From positions 445,844 to 509,843 of the forward strand of contig NZ_LMSL01000041.1 of the NCBI RefSeq assembly GCF_001428405.1: a DNA stretch of 64,000 nt, in the 5' to 3' direction. This document shows positions 52,553 to 61,824 of the stretch, piece by piece (the first letter of the stretch is position 1; every line of letters starts with the position of its first letter). The translations under genes and the position numbers were made by a program. Under the pieces are notes generated by a model. That model worked only from the letters and a program-made list of their open reading frames with translations, had not been told where the DNA came from and did not search any database. This DNA is from Frateuria sp. Soil773. GTDB lineage: Bacteria > Pseudomonadota > Gammaproteobacteria > Xanthomonadales > Rhodanobacteraceae.

Positions 52553-53911
52553 TCAGGCGATGCCCAGCCCGTCGATGCCGGCGATCGCGCCGCCGTCGAA
52601 ACCGGCCAGCTCGGCGAAGTGGCGGCCGCGGTCGGCGTAGTCGCGGAACTGGTCGAAGCTCGGCGCGCCCGGCGACAGCAGCACCACGCCGCCTTCGGGC
52701 GTGACCGTGCGGGCCATCGCCACCGCTTCGTCCAGGCCGTCCGTCTCGCCCAGCGGCAGCTCCGGCGCCGCCTTGCGCAGGGCCATCGCGATGCGCGGCC
52801 CGTTGGCGCCCTGCGCCACCACGCGCAGCGAGCTGCGGACGGCGACGGCGCGCACGAAATCCGACCAGTCCAGGCCGCGGTCGTGGCCGCCGACGATCAC
52901 CGTGACCTCGCGGCCCGGCAGGCTGTCCAGCGCCGCCAGCGTGGCCTGCGGCGTCGTGCTGATCGAATCGTTGATCCAGTGCAGGCCGTCGCGCTCGCCG
53001 AGCGGCTGCAGCCGGTGCGGCAGCGGGCGGAAGCTCGCCAGCGCCGGCGCCGCGGCCGCCGCGTCGTGGCCCATGAGCTCCAGCGCCGCCAGCGCGGCGC
53101 AGGCGTTCAAGGCGTTGTGCGCGCCGGGGGCCGACAATGCCGTCACCGCCATCACCTCGGCCTCGCCGCGGCGGATGAAACCGTCGCGCACGTGCCAGCC
53201 GTCCGGCCCGCCGAAGATGCGCCGCGCGGGATGCCCGGCGGTCAGCTCCAGCAGCTCCGGCTGCAGGCCGTTCACCAGCAGGGTCCGCGCCGCGTCGGCG
53301 AGGCGCAGCTTGTCCGCCACGTAGCGTTCGCGCGAGCCGTGCCAGTCGAGGTGTTCCTCGTACAGGCTGGTGATCACGCCCAGCTCCAGCGGCCCGGCTT
53401 CGCCGGTCTGGAAGCTGGACAGCTCGACCGCCCACAGCGCCGCCTCGCCGTCGAGCAGTTCCAGCAGCGGCATGCCGATGTTCCCGGCCAGCGCCGTGCG
53501 CACGCCCAGCGCGCGGGCGAGGTGCGCCAGCAGCGCGGTGGTGGTGCTCTTGCCCTTGGTGCCGGTGACGGCCGCCACGCGCGCCTGCGGGTGCTCGCCG
53601 AACCACAGCGCGGTGCCCGAGGTGAAGCGGGTGCCCTGCGCCTGCGCGGTGAGGATCGCCGGCTTGTAGGCCGAGATGCCCGGCGACTTCACCACCACGT
53701 CGTACGCGGCCAGCGTCACCGCATTGGGCTCGCTGCCGTGGACGGTCAGCGCCGGATCGAACGCGCGCGCCGCATCGACCTCGGCGGCGTGGCAGTACAG
53801 CGCCAGCGGCTGCCCCGGCAGGCGCCGGCGCAAGGCGCCGATCGCCGCCCGCCCCTCGCGCCCGAAACCCCACACCGCGACCCGCTGGCCGGACAGTTCA
53901 GCGATGCGCAT
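52553..53911 (-). CDS. murD2: UDP-MurNAc-L-alanine--L-glutamate ligase MurD2
   Basis: A 452-residue Mur ligase with the MurD layout: N-terminal Rossmann-like domain (GQRVAVWGFGREGRAAIGAL, VVVKSPGIS), ATP-binding central domain (AAVTGTKGKSTTTALLAHLAR, AVELSSFQ, NALNACAALAAL), and C-terminal domain (INDSISTTPQATLAALD, VIVGGHDRGLDW). Next to murL it is expected to be the MurD2 type, which adds L-Glu rather than D-Glu to UDP-MurNAc-L-Ala; MurL then inverts the Glu. The ATG at 53911 has GGAGG 8 nt upstream. It is separated from murL by 111 bp on the same strand. Confidence 0.9.
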   Translation of the reverse strand: MRIAELSGQRVAVWGFGREGRAAIGALRRRLPGQPLALYCHAAEVDAARAFDPALTVHGSEPNAVTLAAYDVVVKSPGISAYKPAILTAQAQGTRFTSGTALWFGEHPQARVAAVTGTKGKSTTTALLAHLARALGVRTALAGNIGMPLLELLDGEAALWAVELSSFQTGEAGPLELGVITSLYEEHLDWHGSRERYVADKLRLADAARTLLVNGLQPELLELTAGHPARRIFGGPDGWHVRDGFIRRGEAEVMAVTALSAPGAHNALNACAALAALELMGHDAAAAAPALASFRPLPHRLQPLGERDGLHWINDSISTTPQATLAALDSLPGREVTVIVGGHDRGLDWSDFVRAVAVRSSLRVVAQGANGPRIAMALRKAAPELPLGETDGLDEAVAMARTVTPEGGVVLLSPGAPSFDQFRDYADRGRHFAELAGFDGGAIAGIDGLGIA

Positions 53912-54022
53912 GCGGGCATCCTCCCCAGCCATTCCTGCGCGGCTTTGCGAGGGCGACTGCAAGAGCGGTTTCGGCCGCGGCACTCCGCTCCCGCAACGAG
54001 CCGGGACGCTTGCGCAAATCGC

Positions 54023-55384
54023 TCATCCGCCGATCGCCGCCAGCGCCGGCTGCAGCCGCGCCGGTACGCGATGCTCGCTGGACGGCGCCAGCCACGGTTC
54101 CAGCGCGAGCTGCGCGGGATCGAGCTGGGGCAATATCTCGCGGATGAAGCGCGCGACCAGCGCGTCCTCCTGCCACTCCGGGCGCTGGCTCAGCGCATAC
54201 ATCGCCGCGCGCGCCTCGGCGCCCTCGCCCACGCATTCGAACGGCTTGTGGTCCTGGAACTCCAGCAGGGCGTCGAAACCGGCCGCCTGCGCCTCGTCGT
54301 CCAGCAGGTTGCGCCCGAAGATCGACAGCAGCCGCGGCTTGGGCAGGAACGGCGCCAGCGCGAGGAACACGAAATGGCACTTCGGGCACTGCCCGCACCA
54401 TCGGTCGGCCGGCTTCGGGCCGAGCAGGCGGAAATTGCGGTTGCAACTGGAGAACGCGTCGAAGTACGGGGTCAGCTTCGCGAACGCGCGGGTGATCGCC
54501 AGCTCCGAGTACGGCCGCAGCAGCGAGCAGTAGTCGAGGTCGGCGGTGACGTGGCCGTGCAGCCAGTCCGACAGCAGCACCTCGAAGGCGTAGCCCTTGC
54601 TCCACTGGTGGTTCACCTGCTGGCCGTCGTACTCCAGCGTGGCGGCCGAGGCGGACCGCTCGTTGGCGAAGGCGATCGAGTCGTAGCCGTACAGGATCGC
54701 GGCCACGGCGAGGATCGCCGAATTCACCGCGGTCACCGGGATGTGCCCGTTCCACGCGCCCAGCCGGTTCAGCTCGAACAGCCCGGGCGCCAGTTCGCGC
54801 TGGATGTTCAACGTGGGCAGGCCGGTACGCTCGGCGCAGGCCGCGATCAGCGGCGAGTTGCCGACCCACACCGCCGTGGCGTCGCCGCCGATCGACTTGA
54901 TCGCCTCCACCGCCACCAGCGAATCCTTGCCGCCGCCGATGGGCACCAGGGTGCGCCTGGGCAGGCCAAGGCCGGGGGCCATATTCGACGGTGGGTTCCC
55001 GGGCGAGGGAGCGCGGCGCGGGAAGGCGATCCGCCCGCGCAGGTCCAGCCCGTTGCGGTAGGCGAACTCGGCCAGGCCGTGCAGGTACAGCGCGTCGAGC
55101 AGGCCGGCGGTGGCGTCGTCGAGCGGGCCGTCGGCCACCTCGATCTTCGGCGGCACGCCGGCCTTGTAGTAGCTGATGCCGGCGACCAGGTGCAGCAGCT
55201 TCAGCGCGGCGTCGAAGGCGGCCTGGCGCTCGCGCGGCAGCGGCGGCGCGGCAGGGAAGCGGATGCGCTCCACCAGCGGCTCGCCCTCGTCGAAGGCATA
55301 GGCCAGCTCGGCCACGCCGTCGGCGTAGCGTGCGTGAAGGAAGCGGAACACCCGGGTCAGGCGCGGTTGGATGGTCGTCGTCAC
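54023..55384 (-). CDS. murL: UDP-MurNAc-L-Ala-L-Glu epimerase MurL
   Basis: 453 residues matching MurL, described from Xanthomonas, which epimerises the terminal L-Glu of UDP-MurNAc-L-Ala-L-Glu in an ATP- and Mg-dependent reaction. The central PP-loop-like motif TLVPIGGGKDSLVAVEAIK (about residues 142-160) is intact. Further conserved blocks are FANERSASAATLEYDGQQVNHQWSKGYAFE and CNRNF...WCGQCPKCHFVF, with three cysteines in a probable metal site. It starts with GTG at 55384. Together with murD2 it replaces the usual MurI-MurD route. Confidence 0.92.
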   Translation of the reverse strand: MTTTIQPRLTRVFRFLHARYADGVAELAYAFDEGEPLVERIRFPAAPPLPRERQAAFDAALKLLHLVAGISYYKAGVPPKIEVADGPLDDATAGLLDALYLHGLAEFAYRNGLDLRGRIAFPRRAPSPGNPPSNMAPGLGLPRRTLVPIGGGKDSLVAVEAIKSIGGDATAVWVGNSPLIAACAERTGLPTLNIQRELAPGLFELNRLGAWNGHIPVTAVNSAILAVAAILYGYDSIAFANERSASAATLEYDGQQVNHQWSKGYAFEVLLSDWLHGHVTADLDYCSLLRPYSELAITRAFAKLTPYFDAFSSCNRNFRLLGPKPADRWCGQCPKCHFVFLALAPFLPKPRLLSIFGRNLLDDEAQAAGFDALLEFQDHKPFECVGEGAEARAAMYALSQRPEWQEDALVARFIREILPQLDPAQLALEPWLAPSSEHRVPARLQPALAAIGG

Positions 55385-55408
55385 TCGTCAGTCTCCGCGA
55401 CGTGCTCC

Positions 55409-55428
55409 CTTCCCCCGCGGAGGGGAAG
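55409..55428. repeat. Short GC-rich hairpin upstream of murL
   Basis: CTTCCCC and GGGGAAG pair around the 6-nt loop CGCGGA, 25 bp before the murL start. The flanking GCGGGCGAGGAACC resembles pieces of the repeat inside hrpA. It may be an intergenic palindrome or a leader structure. Confidence 0.4.
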
Positions 55429-55617
55429 CGGGCGAGGAACCGGGCTGGCCGAAGCCTCCGGAATCACTCCAAGCACGCCCTCGCTATTCGTCAATGCGTC
55501 ATTGTCCCAGAAACCATGGTCCACGGCCGGCGCAGTCTTCAAGCCGGGACACCCCCGGGTCCTTTTCTCGCCGTCGCCGCCCCGGGCCCGAAAACTGCCT
55601 TCCGGCAAAATGCAACG

Positions 55618-55732
55618 CCGTCATCCCGGCGAAATGCAGCACCGTCATCCCGGCGAAAGCCGGGATCCAGCGCCTTCGCATCTGCGGCCGCCCCGGAGTC
55701 GCTGGATCCCGGCCTTCGCTGGGGTGACGAGC
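55618..55732. repeat. Dispersed palindromic repeat, copy 8 (with partial duplicate)
   Basis: A short CGTCATCCCGGCGAAA start at 55618 is repeated at 55643 as a full copy. The full copy has ATCCCGGCC...GGGGTGACGAG as the second hairpin. It lies in the 424-bp gene-free gap between murL and the lysA/aspartate kinase gene. Confidence 0.75.
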
Positions 55733-55808
55733 CATCGGCAGATGACGGGCCATCGGCAGTCGCCCTACAGGGAAAGGCACGAAACCCGGGACCACCGAAG
55801 CCCGGAAC

Positions 55809-58442
55809 TCAGTCGTCCAGCACGATCTCCCCGGCCTCGTCGCGCAGGTTGTAGGGCGAGGACATCACCTTGCCGTAGGCGCCTGCCTGGGCGATCAGCA
55901 TCACGTCGCCCTCCTGCGCCTCCGGCAGGCGGCGGTCGGTACCCAGCACGTCCCCGCTCTCGCAGATCGGGCCGACCACCTGGTACAGCGCGGTGGCCGG
56001 CTCGTCGAGCCGGGTGAGGTTCACGATCTCGTGCCAGGCGTCGTACAGCGCCGGGCGGATCAGGCTGTTCATGCCGGTGTCCACGCCGAGGTAGCGCAGC
56101 GCGCCCTTGCCCTTCTGCTGGGTGGCCCGCGCCAGCAGCACGCCGGCGTCGGCGACCAGGTAGCGGCCCGGCTCCATCCACAGCCGGTAGTGCGGATAGG
56201 CCGCCTTGACCTCGCGCAGCACGCGGTCGAGCGCCGCCACGTCCAGCCGCGCCTCGCCCGGATGCGAGGGCACGCCGAGGCCGCCGCCGATGTTGAGGAA
56301 GGCGATGCTGCCGATCCGCTCGGCCAGGCTGGCGAGCTGGCCGTAGACCTCGCCCCAGTGCGCCGCGTCGAGCACGCCCGAGCCCAGGTGCGCGTGCAGG
56401 CCGCGCACGGTCACGCCGTGCGCGTCGGCCAGCCGCAGGAAGGCATCGACCTGCTCCACCGGCAGGCCGAACTTGCTGCCGGTGCCGCCGGTGCGCACCT
56501 TCTCGTGGTGGCCCAGGCCGCGGCCCAGGTCAACCCGCAGCACGATCTCGCGGCCGCGGAACAGCTCGCCCCAGTGCTCCAGCGGGTACAGCGCGTCGAG
56601 CGTGACCGTGGCGCGGGTGGCGAGCGCGGCCACGTAGTCGGCCCGCGCCGCGAAGTTCGGCGTGAACAGCAGCGGCGTCGACGCCGGCACCAGCGCGTCC
56701 ACCGCCTTCAGCTCGCCGGGCGAGACGCACTCGAACGCGTAGCCCTCTTCGGCCAGCGCGCGCACGATCGCCGGATGCGTGTTCGCCTTCACCGCGTAGT
56801 GCAGCCGGTCCACCGCGGCCAGCGACTTCAGCTCGCGCGCCTGCGCCCGCACGGTGGGCAGGTGGTAGACGTAGCGCGGCGTCGCCTCCGCGCCCAGTTG
56901 CAGCAGCCGCGCGCGCTCCTCCTCGCCGCGCCACCACGCGGCGGCCGGCGCCGACGCCTCGCCGCTGCCGTACAGCGCCTGCCAGCTCGGCCCGAACAGC
57001 GCGCTGTCGTCGGTGCGCAGGGCGCCGGCGCCGATCAGCAGGTCGTGCAGGTGCGGCAGCAGGTCGTCCACCACGCTCTCGTCCACCACGAAGGTGAGGT
57101 TGAGGTTGTTCGACGACTGCGAGATCAGGTGCACGCGCAACTGGCCGAACTCGGCCAGCACGCCGGACAGCGTGTGCAGCATCGAGCGCATGCCGCGGCC
57201 GACCAGGGTGATCGCCGCGCACGGCGCGATCACCTTCACCCGGCACACCTTGGCCAGGTCGCTGGCGAGCGCGGCGACGGCATCCGAATCGAGCAGGTTC
57301 TCGGTGGGATCGAGCGACACGGTGACATTGGTCTCGGCCGAGCCGATCAGGTCGACCGACAGGCCGTGCTGCTTGAAGTGCGCGAACACGTCGGCGAGGA
57401 AGCCGACCTGCTGCCACATGCCCACCGACTCCATCGAGACCAGGGTGATGCCCTTGCGCGCGCTGATCGCCTTGACGCTGGGCGCGTGCTCGCGCACCTC
57501 CGGGCCGATCACCGTGCCGTCCAGCTCGGGCCGGTTGGTGTCCTTGATAAGCAGCGGCACGCGCGGCTCGCGCAGCGGCGACAGGCAGCGCGGGTGCAGC
57601 ACCTTGGCGCCGGTGGAGGCGATTTCCTGCGCCTCCTCGTAGTCGAGCTTCTGCAGCAGGCGCGCGCCGGGCACCTGGCGCGGGTTGGCGGTGAACATGC
57701 CGGCCACGTCGGTCCAGATCTCCACCCGCGCCGCCTTCAGCAGCGCGCCGAAGTAGGACGCCGAGGTGTCCGAGCCGCCGCGGCCGAGCAGCACCGTGCG
57801 GCCTTCCGCCTCGCGCGCGATGAACCCCTGGGTGATGAACACCTCGCCCTGCCCGGCCAGCCGCGCGGCCAGCGCCGGGTCCGGCCGCGAATCGACCATC
57901 GACGACAGCAGCCGGGTGCGCTCGTTCTGGTTCGGCAGCGCCACCGCGGCGAGGCAGTCGCGCGCATCCAGCCACTGCGTGGGCAGCCCGCTGTGGCTGA
58001 GGAAGGCGGCGCCCAGCGCGCTGGACATCAGCTCGCCGTGCGCCTGCACCTGCGCCTGCCAGGCCAGCTCGCCGAGCGCGCCGGGGCCCTCGTGGGCGAG
58101 CCGGGCCAGCTCGTCCAGGCGCGCGCCCAGCGTGTCCGGCAGCGCCAGTTGCATGTGCTCGAGCAGCTCGTAGTGCCGCTGCGCGATCGCCTTGGCCGCC
58201 TCGTCGCGTTTGTCCTGCCCGTCCTGCGCGCACAGTTGTTTGAGCGCGTCGGTGATGCCGGTGAGCGCGGAGACGACCACCAGCACGCGCGCGCCTTCGG
58301 CGCGGCGGCTGGCGACCAGCTCGCGGATGTTCTGCCAGCGGGGAAGCGTGGCGACACTGGTGCCGCCGAACTTCATCACGATCCAGGATGCGTCGGGAGC
58401 GGGTGCGTCGGAGGGACGCGACGCGGGGGCGTTCGAGGTCAC
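55809..58442 (-). CDS. Bifunctional aspartate kinase/diaminopimelate decarboxylase
   Basis: An 877-residue fusion of the first and last enzymes of the lysine pathway. The N-terminal aspartate kinase (about 20-470) has VMKFGGTSV, GRGGSDTSASYFGALL, VWTDVAGMFTANP-type motifs and two ACT modules (LVSMESVGMWQQVGFLADVF; VTLVGRGM-like). The C-terminal fold-III PLP decarboxylase (about 510-877) has the PLP lysine in LHYAVKANTHP, GSGVLDAAHW, NIGGGLGVP and PICESGDVLG. It supplies lysine and controls meso-DAP use for peptidoglycan. The start is GTG at 58442 with a poor ribosome-binding site. Such fusions are characteristic of Xanthomonadales. Confidence 0.94.
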   Translation of the reverse strand: MTSNAPASRPSDAPAPDASWIVMKFGGTSVATLPRWQNIRELVASRRAEGARVLVVVSALTGITDALKQLCAQDGQDKRDEAAKAIAQRHYELLEHMQLALPDTLGARLDELARLAHEGPGALGELAWQAQVQAHGELMSSALGAAFLSHSGLPTQWLDARDCLAAVALPNQNERTRLLSSMVDSRPDPALAARLAGQGEVFITQGFIAREAEGRTVLLGRGGSDTSASYFGALLKAARVEIWTDVAGMFTANPRQVPGARLLQKLDYEEAQEIASTGAKVLHPRCLSPLREPRVPLLIKDTNRPELDGTVIGPEVREHAPSVKAISARKGITLVSMESVGMWQQVGFLADVFAHFKQHGLSVDLIGSAETNVTVSLDPTENLLDSDAVAALASDLAKVCRVKVIAPCAAITLVGRGMRSMLHTLSGVLAEFGQLRVHLISQSSNNLNLTFVVDESVVDDLLPHLHDLLIGAGALRTDDSALFGPSWQALYGSGEASAPAAAWWRGEEERARLLQLGAEATPRYVYHLPTVRAQARELKSLAAVDRLHYAVKANTHPAIVRALAEEGYAFECVSPGELKAVDALVPASTPLLFTPNFAARADYVAALATRATVTLDALYPLEHWGELFRGREIVLRVDLGRGLGHHEKVRTGGTGSKFGLPVEQVDAFLRLADAHGVTVRGLHAHLGSGVLDAAHWGEVYGQLASLAERIGSIAFLNIGGGLGVPSHPGEARLDVAALDRVLREVKAAYPHYRLWMEPGRYLVADAGVLLARATQQKGKGALRYLGVDTGMNSLIRPALYDAWHEIVNLTRLDEPATALYQVVGPICESGDVLGTDRRLPEAQEGDVMLIAQAGAYGKVMSSPYNLRDEAGEIVLDD

Positions 58443-58621
58443 GGGCTATCGGGCCATGGTTGCGGGAAAAAACGATCCCGCCAGTGTTGCGCTGCCGCAA
58501 CGGGAATGCAACCGGATTCGGACGAAGCGCGATTTTGGACGTCCAGACGTCCGCTTGGCGAGGCGGCCGGGGCGCCGGCCGGCACTGCTACACTGCGCCA
58601 CCCCGGAGGAGCCGGCCGACC

Positions 58622-60064
58622 ATGACCATCGCGTTTCCCGCCCCTGCACGCGGCTGCGCCGCCGCGCTGCGCGCGCTGCCCGAGGCGGTCGTGGCGCTGG
58701 CCTCCGCCCTGCTCACCCTGGCCTGCGCGCAATGGCTGGCGCCCGGGCCGGGCAGCGCGGTACTGGCGGTGGTGCTGAGCCTCTCGCTCGCGCGCAGCCG
58801 GCTCGACCGCGACCGCCGCGGCCGGCTGGAAGCGGCGATCGCCCTGCCGGCGGTGGGCCTGGCCGCCACCGGCGTCGGCCTGCTGCTGCGCGACCTGCCC
58901 TGGCTCGGCGCCGCCGCGTTCACCGCCGGCGTGGCGCTGTCGGTATGGCTGCGCCAGTTCGGCGAACAGGCGCGGCGCGCCAGCCGGCTGATCGCGCTGC
59001 CGTTCGTGACCGTGCTCACCGTGCCGCACCTGTCCGGCGCGCAGCGCGGGCCGCTGCCGGCCATCCTGGTGCCGGTGGCGGTGGCCCTGCTGGCGCTGGC
59101 CTGGGTGTCGGCGCTGGACGCGCTGGGCCGGCGGCTGCGCCTGTTGCCGGCCATCGTGCAGCCGGCGCATCGCACGCCGGCCCGCGCGGTGCCGGACCGG
59201 ACGCGGACCTCGGCCACCACGCGCATGGCGCTGCAGATGGCGGCGGCACTGGCCTGCGCCTTCGCCGTGGGCCATGCCTGCTTCGGCCCGCACTGGCCGT
59301 GGGTGGTGCTGACCGCCTTCATCGTGCACAGCGGCAATCGCGGCCGCTGGGAAGTGGCGTACAAGAGCCTGCAGCGCCTGGGCGGCGCGGCCATCGGCAC
59401 CCTCGCCGCGGCCGTGCTGGCCCCGCTGGCCGGCACGCACGGCAGCGGCAGCGCGGCGTCGATCCTCGTCGCGGTGTTCCTGGGTACCTGGCTGCGGCCG
59501 CTCAACTACGCGTGGTGGGCCTTGTTCGTCACCGTGGCGCTGGCCCTGCTGCAGGATTACGCCGGCCTCCCCGCGACGGCGGAAATGGGCCTGCGCCTGG
59601 CGGCGATCCTGGCCGGCGCCGCGATCGGCGTGGCGGTGGCCTGGCTGGTGCTGCCGGTGCGCTCCACCGACGTGCTGCGCCGGCGCCTGGCCGACGCACT
59701 GGCGGCGCTCGGCGAGGCACTGGACCCGGCGACCGCGCCGCACGACACGACCGCCTTCATGCATGCGCTGGACGCGGTGGATGCGCTGGCGCCGGCCTTC
59801 CGCACGGCCCGCACGCTCGGCCGGCGGCCACGCTGGCGGCTACCGGCCGACTGGATCGATGCGCTGGCTGCCTGCCGTGCGCCTGCGGTGGCGCTGATCG
59901 ATCGCGGCGCCACGCCCGGCGCGGTACGGCGCGCCGTCGGCGCGGCGCGGCAGGCCCTGCGCGAGCCGGAACGGTTGCTGCCGGCGCTCGAAGCGTTGCG
60001 CGGGGCGCTGGAGGCGGCCGATGCGCCGTCCACGTCGCCCTTGCGGGAAAGCAGCGCGGGCTGA
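58622..60064 (+). CDS. FUSC-family (aromatic acid exporter-like) membrane protein
   Basis: 480 residues with two blocks of membrane helices: about residues 20-165, then 200-345 after a short linker. The second block, with HWPWVVLTAFIVHSGNRGRWEVAYKSLQRLGGAAIGTLAAAVL, is the FUSC_2 signature. The C-terminal ~130 residues are cytoplasmic and helical. Relatives include AaeB/YccS-type proteins linked to export of aromatic carboxylic acids; the substrate here is unknown. The ATG at 58622 has GGAGGA about 11 nt upstream. It is divergent from the lysA/aspartate kinase gene, and no AaeA-like partner is present. Confidence 0.88.
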   Translation: MTIAFPAPARGCAAALRALPEAVVALASALLTLACAQWLAPGPGSAVLAVVLSLSLARSRLDRDRRGRLEAAIALPAVGLAATGVGLLLRDLPWLGAAAFTAGVALSVWLRQFGEQARRASRLIALPFVTVLTVPHLSGAQRGPLPAILVPVAVALLALAWVSALDALGRRLRLLPAIVQPAHRTPARAVPDRTRTSATTRMALQMAAALACAFAVGHACFGPHWPWVVLTAFIVHSGNRGRWEVAYKSLQRLGGAAIGTLAAAVLAPLAGTHGSGSAASILVAVFLGTWLRPLNYAWWALFVTVALALLQDYAGLPATAEMGLRLAAILAGAAIGVAVAWLVLPVRSTDVLRRRLADALAALGEALDPATAPHDTTAFMHALDAVDALAPAFRTARTLGRRPRWRLPADWIDALAACRAPAVALIDRGATPGAVRRAVGAARQALREPERLLPALEALRGALEAADAPSTSPLRESSAG

Positions 60065-60094
60065 CCCCGGTTGCGTCAGGGAATCCCAATATCT

Positions 60095-60283
60095 CGTCGT
60101 TCCTGCGGAAGCAGGAACCCAGCGCCTCTAGTTCGTGAGCCCCAAGGCACTGGATCCCGGCCTTCGCCGGGATGACGAGCGGGCGTCCCGAAAACTCCGT
60201 CGTTCCTGCGGAAGCAGGAATCCAGTGACTTCTAGCTCGTTAGGTCCCAAGGCACGGGATCCCGGCTTTCGCAGGGATGACGG
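60095..60283. repeat. Two dispersed palindromic repeats in direct tandem, copies 9 and 10
   Basis: Copies at 60095-60179 and 60198-60283 share CGTCGTTCCTGCGGAAGCAGGAA, a TCTAG-TCGT linker, and the hairpin ATCCCGG...ATGACG. They fill the gap between the convergent FUSC and fumarase genes. The first bases read CGTCGTT rather than CGTCATT in both copies, suggesting local duplication. Confidence 0.85.
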
Positions 60284-60306
60284 GCCGGCGTCCGATGGTT
60301 CGCGTC

Positions 60307-61824
60307 TTATTCGACGACCACGGGAATCTTGCCGATCTTGGCGCGCCATTCCTTCGGCCCGGTCTGGTGCACCGAGGTGCCTGCGCTGTCCACCGCGACG
60401 GTCACCGGCATGTCCTTCACCTCGAACTCGTAGATCGCCTCCATGCCGAGGTCGGCGAAGCCGACCACGCGCGAGGCCTTGATCGCCTTGGAGACGAGGT
60501 AGGCCGCGCCGCCCACGGCCATCAGGTACACCGACCGGTGCCGCTTGATCGCCTCGATCGCCGCCGGGCCGCGCTCGGCCTTGCCGACCATGCCGAGCAG
60601 GCCGGTCTGCGCCAGCACCTGCTCGGTGAACTTGTCCATGCGGGTGGCGGTGGTGGGGCCGGCCGGGCCGACCACCTCGTCGCGCACCGGATCGACCGGA
60701 CCGACGTAGTAGATGAAGCGGCCCTTGAAATCGACCGGCAACGGCTCGCCCTTGTTCAGCATGTCCACCATGCGCTTGTGCGCGGCGTCGCGGCCGGTGA
60801 GCAGCTTGCCGTTGAGCAGCAGCACCTCGCCCGGCTTGAAGCTGGCGACCTCCTCCTGGGTGATCGTGTCGAGGTCGATGCGGCGCGCGTTGGTCGGGTT
60901 GTAGGTGAGCTTGGGCCAGTCCTCCAGCGACGGCGGATCGAGCGCGACCGGGCCGGAGCCGTCGAGCACGAAGTGCGCGTGGCGGGTGGCGGCGCAGTTG
61001 GGGATCATCGCCACCGGCAGGTTGGCGGCGTGGGTCGGGTAGTCCTTCACCTTGATGTCGAGCACGGTGGTGAGGCCGCCCAGGCCCTGCGCGCCGATGC
61101 CCAGCGCGTTGACCTTCTCGTACAGCTCGATGCGCAGTTCCTCGGCGCGGTTCTGCGGGCCGCGCGCGATCAGCTCCTGGATGTCGATGTGCTCCATCAG
61201 CGATTCCTTCGCCAGCAGCATCGCCTTCTCGGCGGTGCCGCCGATGCCGATGCCGAGCATGCCCGGCGGGCACCAGCCGGCGCCCATCGTGGGCACGGTC
61301 TTGAGCACCCAGTCCACGATCGAGTCGGACGGGTTGAGCATGGCGAACTTGGACTTGGCCTCCGAGCCGCCGCCCTTGGCCGCGACGATCACGTCCACGG
61401 TGCCGCCCGGCACGATCGAGACGTTGATCACCGCCGGCGTGTTGTCCCTCGTGTTCTGCCGCTTGCCGGCCGGGTCGGCCAGCACCGAGGCGCGCAGCTT
61501 GTTGTCCGGGTCGTTGTAGGCGCGGCGCACGCCTTCGTTCACCGCGTCCTCCAGCGAGCCGGTGAAGCCTTCCCAGCGCACGTCCATGCCGACCTTGAGG
61601 AAGACGGTGACGATGCCGGTGTCCTGGCACAGCGGGCGATGCCCTTCGGCGGCCATCCGCGAATTGATCAGGATCTGCGCCATCGCGTCCTTCGCGGCCG
61701 GCGATTCCTCGCGCTCGTAGGCGGCGGCGAGGTTGGTGATGTAGTCGACCGGGTGGTAGTAGCTGATGTACTGCAGCGCGTCGGCGACGGACTGGATCAG
61801 GTCTGCTTGCTTGATGATGGTCAT
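60307..61824 (-). CDS. fumA: Class I (4Fe-4S) fumarate hydratase
   Basis: A 505-residue iron-sulfur fumarase of the TCA cycle, interconverting fumarate and malate. Both halves are present: the alpha part with GHRPLCQDTGIVTVFLKVG (cluster cysteine), GAGWCPPGMLGIGIGG and MIPNCAATRHAHF (cluster cysteines), and the beta part with GEVLLLNGKLLTGRDAAHKRM, YYVGPVDP, GPTTATRMDKF and GKAERG. Length and single-chain form match fumarase A/B. The ATG at 61824 starts the conserved TIIKQADLIQSVADALQYISYYH. Class I enzymes are oxygen-sensitive. The gene stands alone. Confidence 0.95.
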   Translation of the reverse strand: MTIIKQADLIQSVADALQYISYYHPVDYITNLAAAYEREESPAAKDAMAQILINSRMAAEGHRPLCQDTGIVTVFLKVGMDVRWEGFTGSLEDAVNEGVRRAYNDPDNKLRASVLADPAGKRQNTRDNTPAVINVSIVPGGTVDVIVAAKGGGSEAKSKFAMLNPSDSIVDWVLKTVPTMGAGWCPPGMLGIGIGGTAEKAMLLAKESLMEHIDIQELIARGPQNRAEELRIELYEKVNALGIGAQGLGGLTTVLDIKVKDYPTHAANLPVAMIPNCAATRHAHFVLDGSGPVALDPPSLEDWPKLTYNPTNARRIDLDTITQEEVASFKPGEVLLLNGKLLTGRDAAHKRMVDMLNKGEPLPVDFKGRFIYYVGPVDPVRDEVVGPAGPTTATRMDKFTEQVLAQTGLLGMVGKAERGPAAIEAIKRHRSVYLMAVGGAAYLVSKAIKASRVVGFADLGMEAIYEFEVKDMPVTVAVDSAGTSVHQTGPKEWRAKIGKIPVVVE

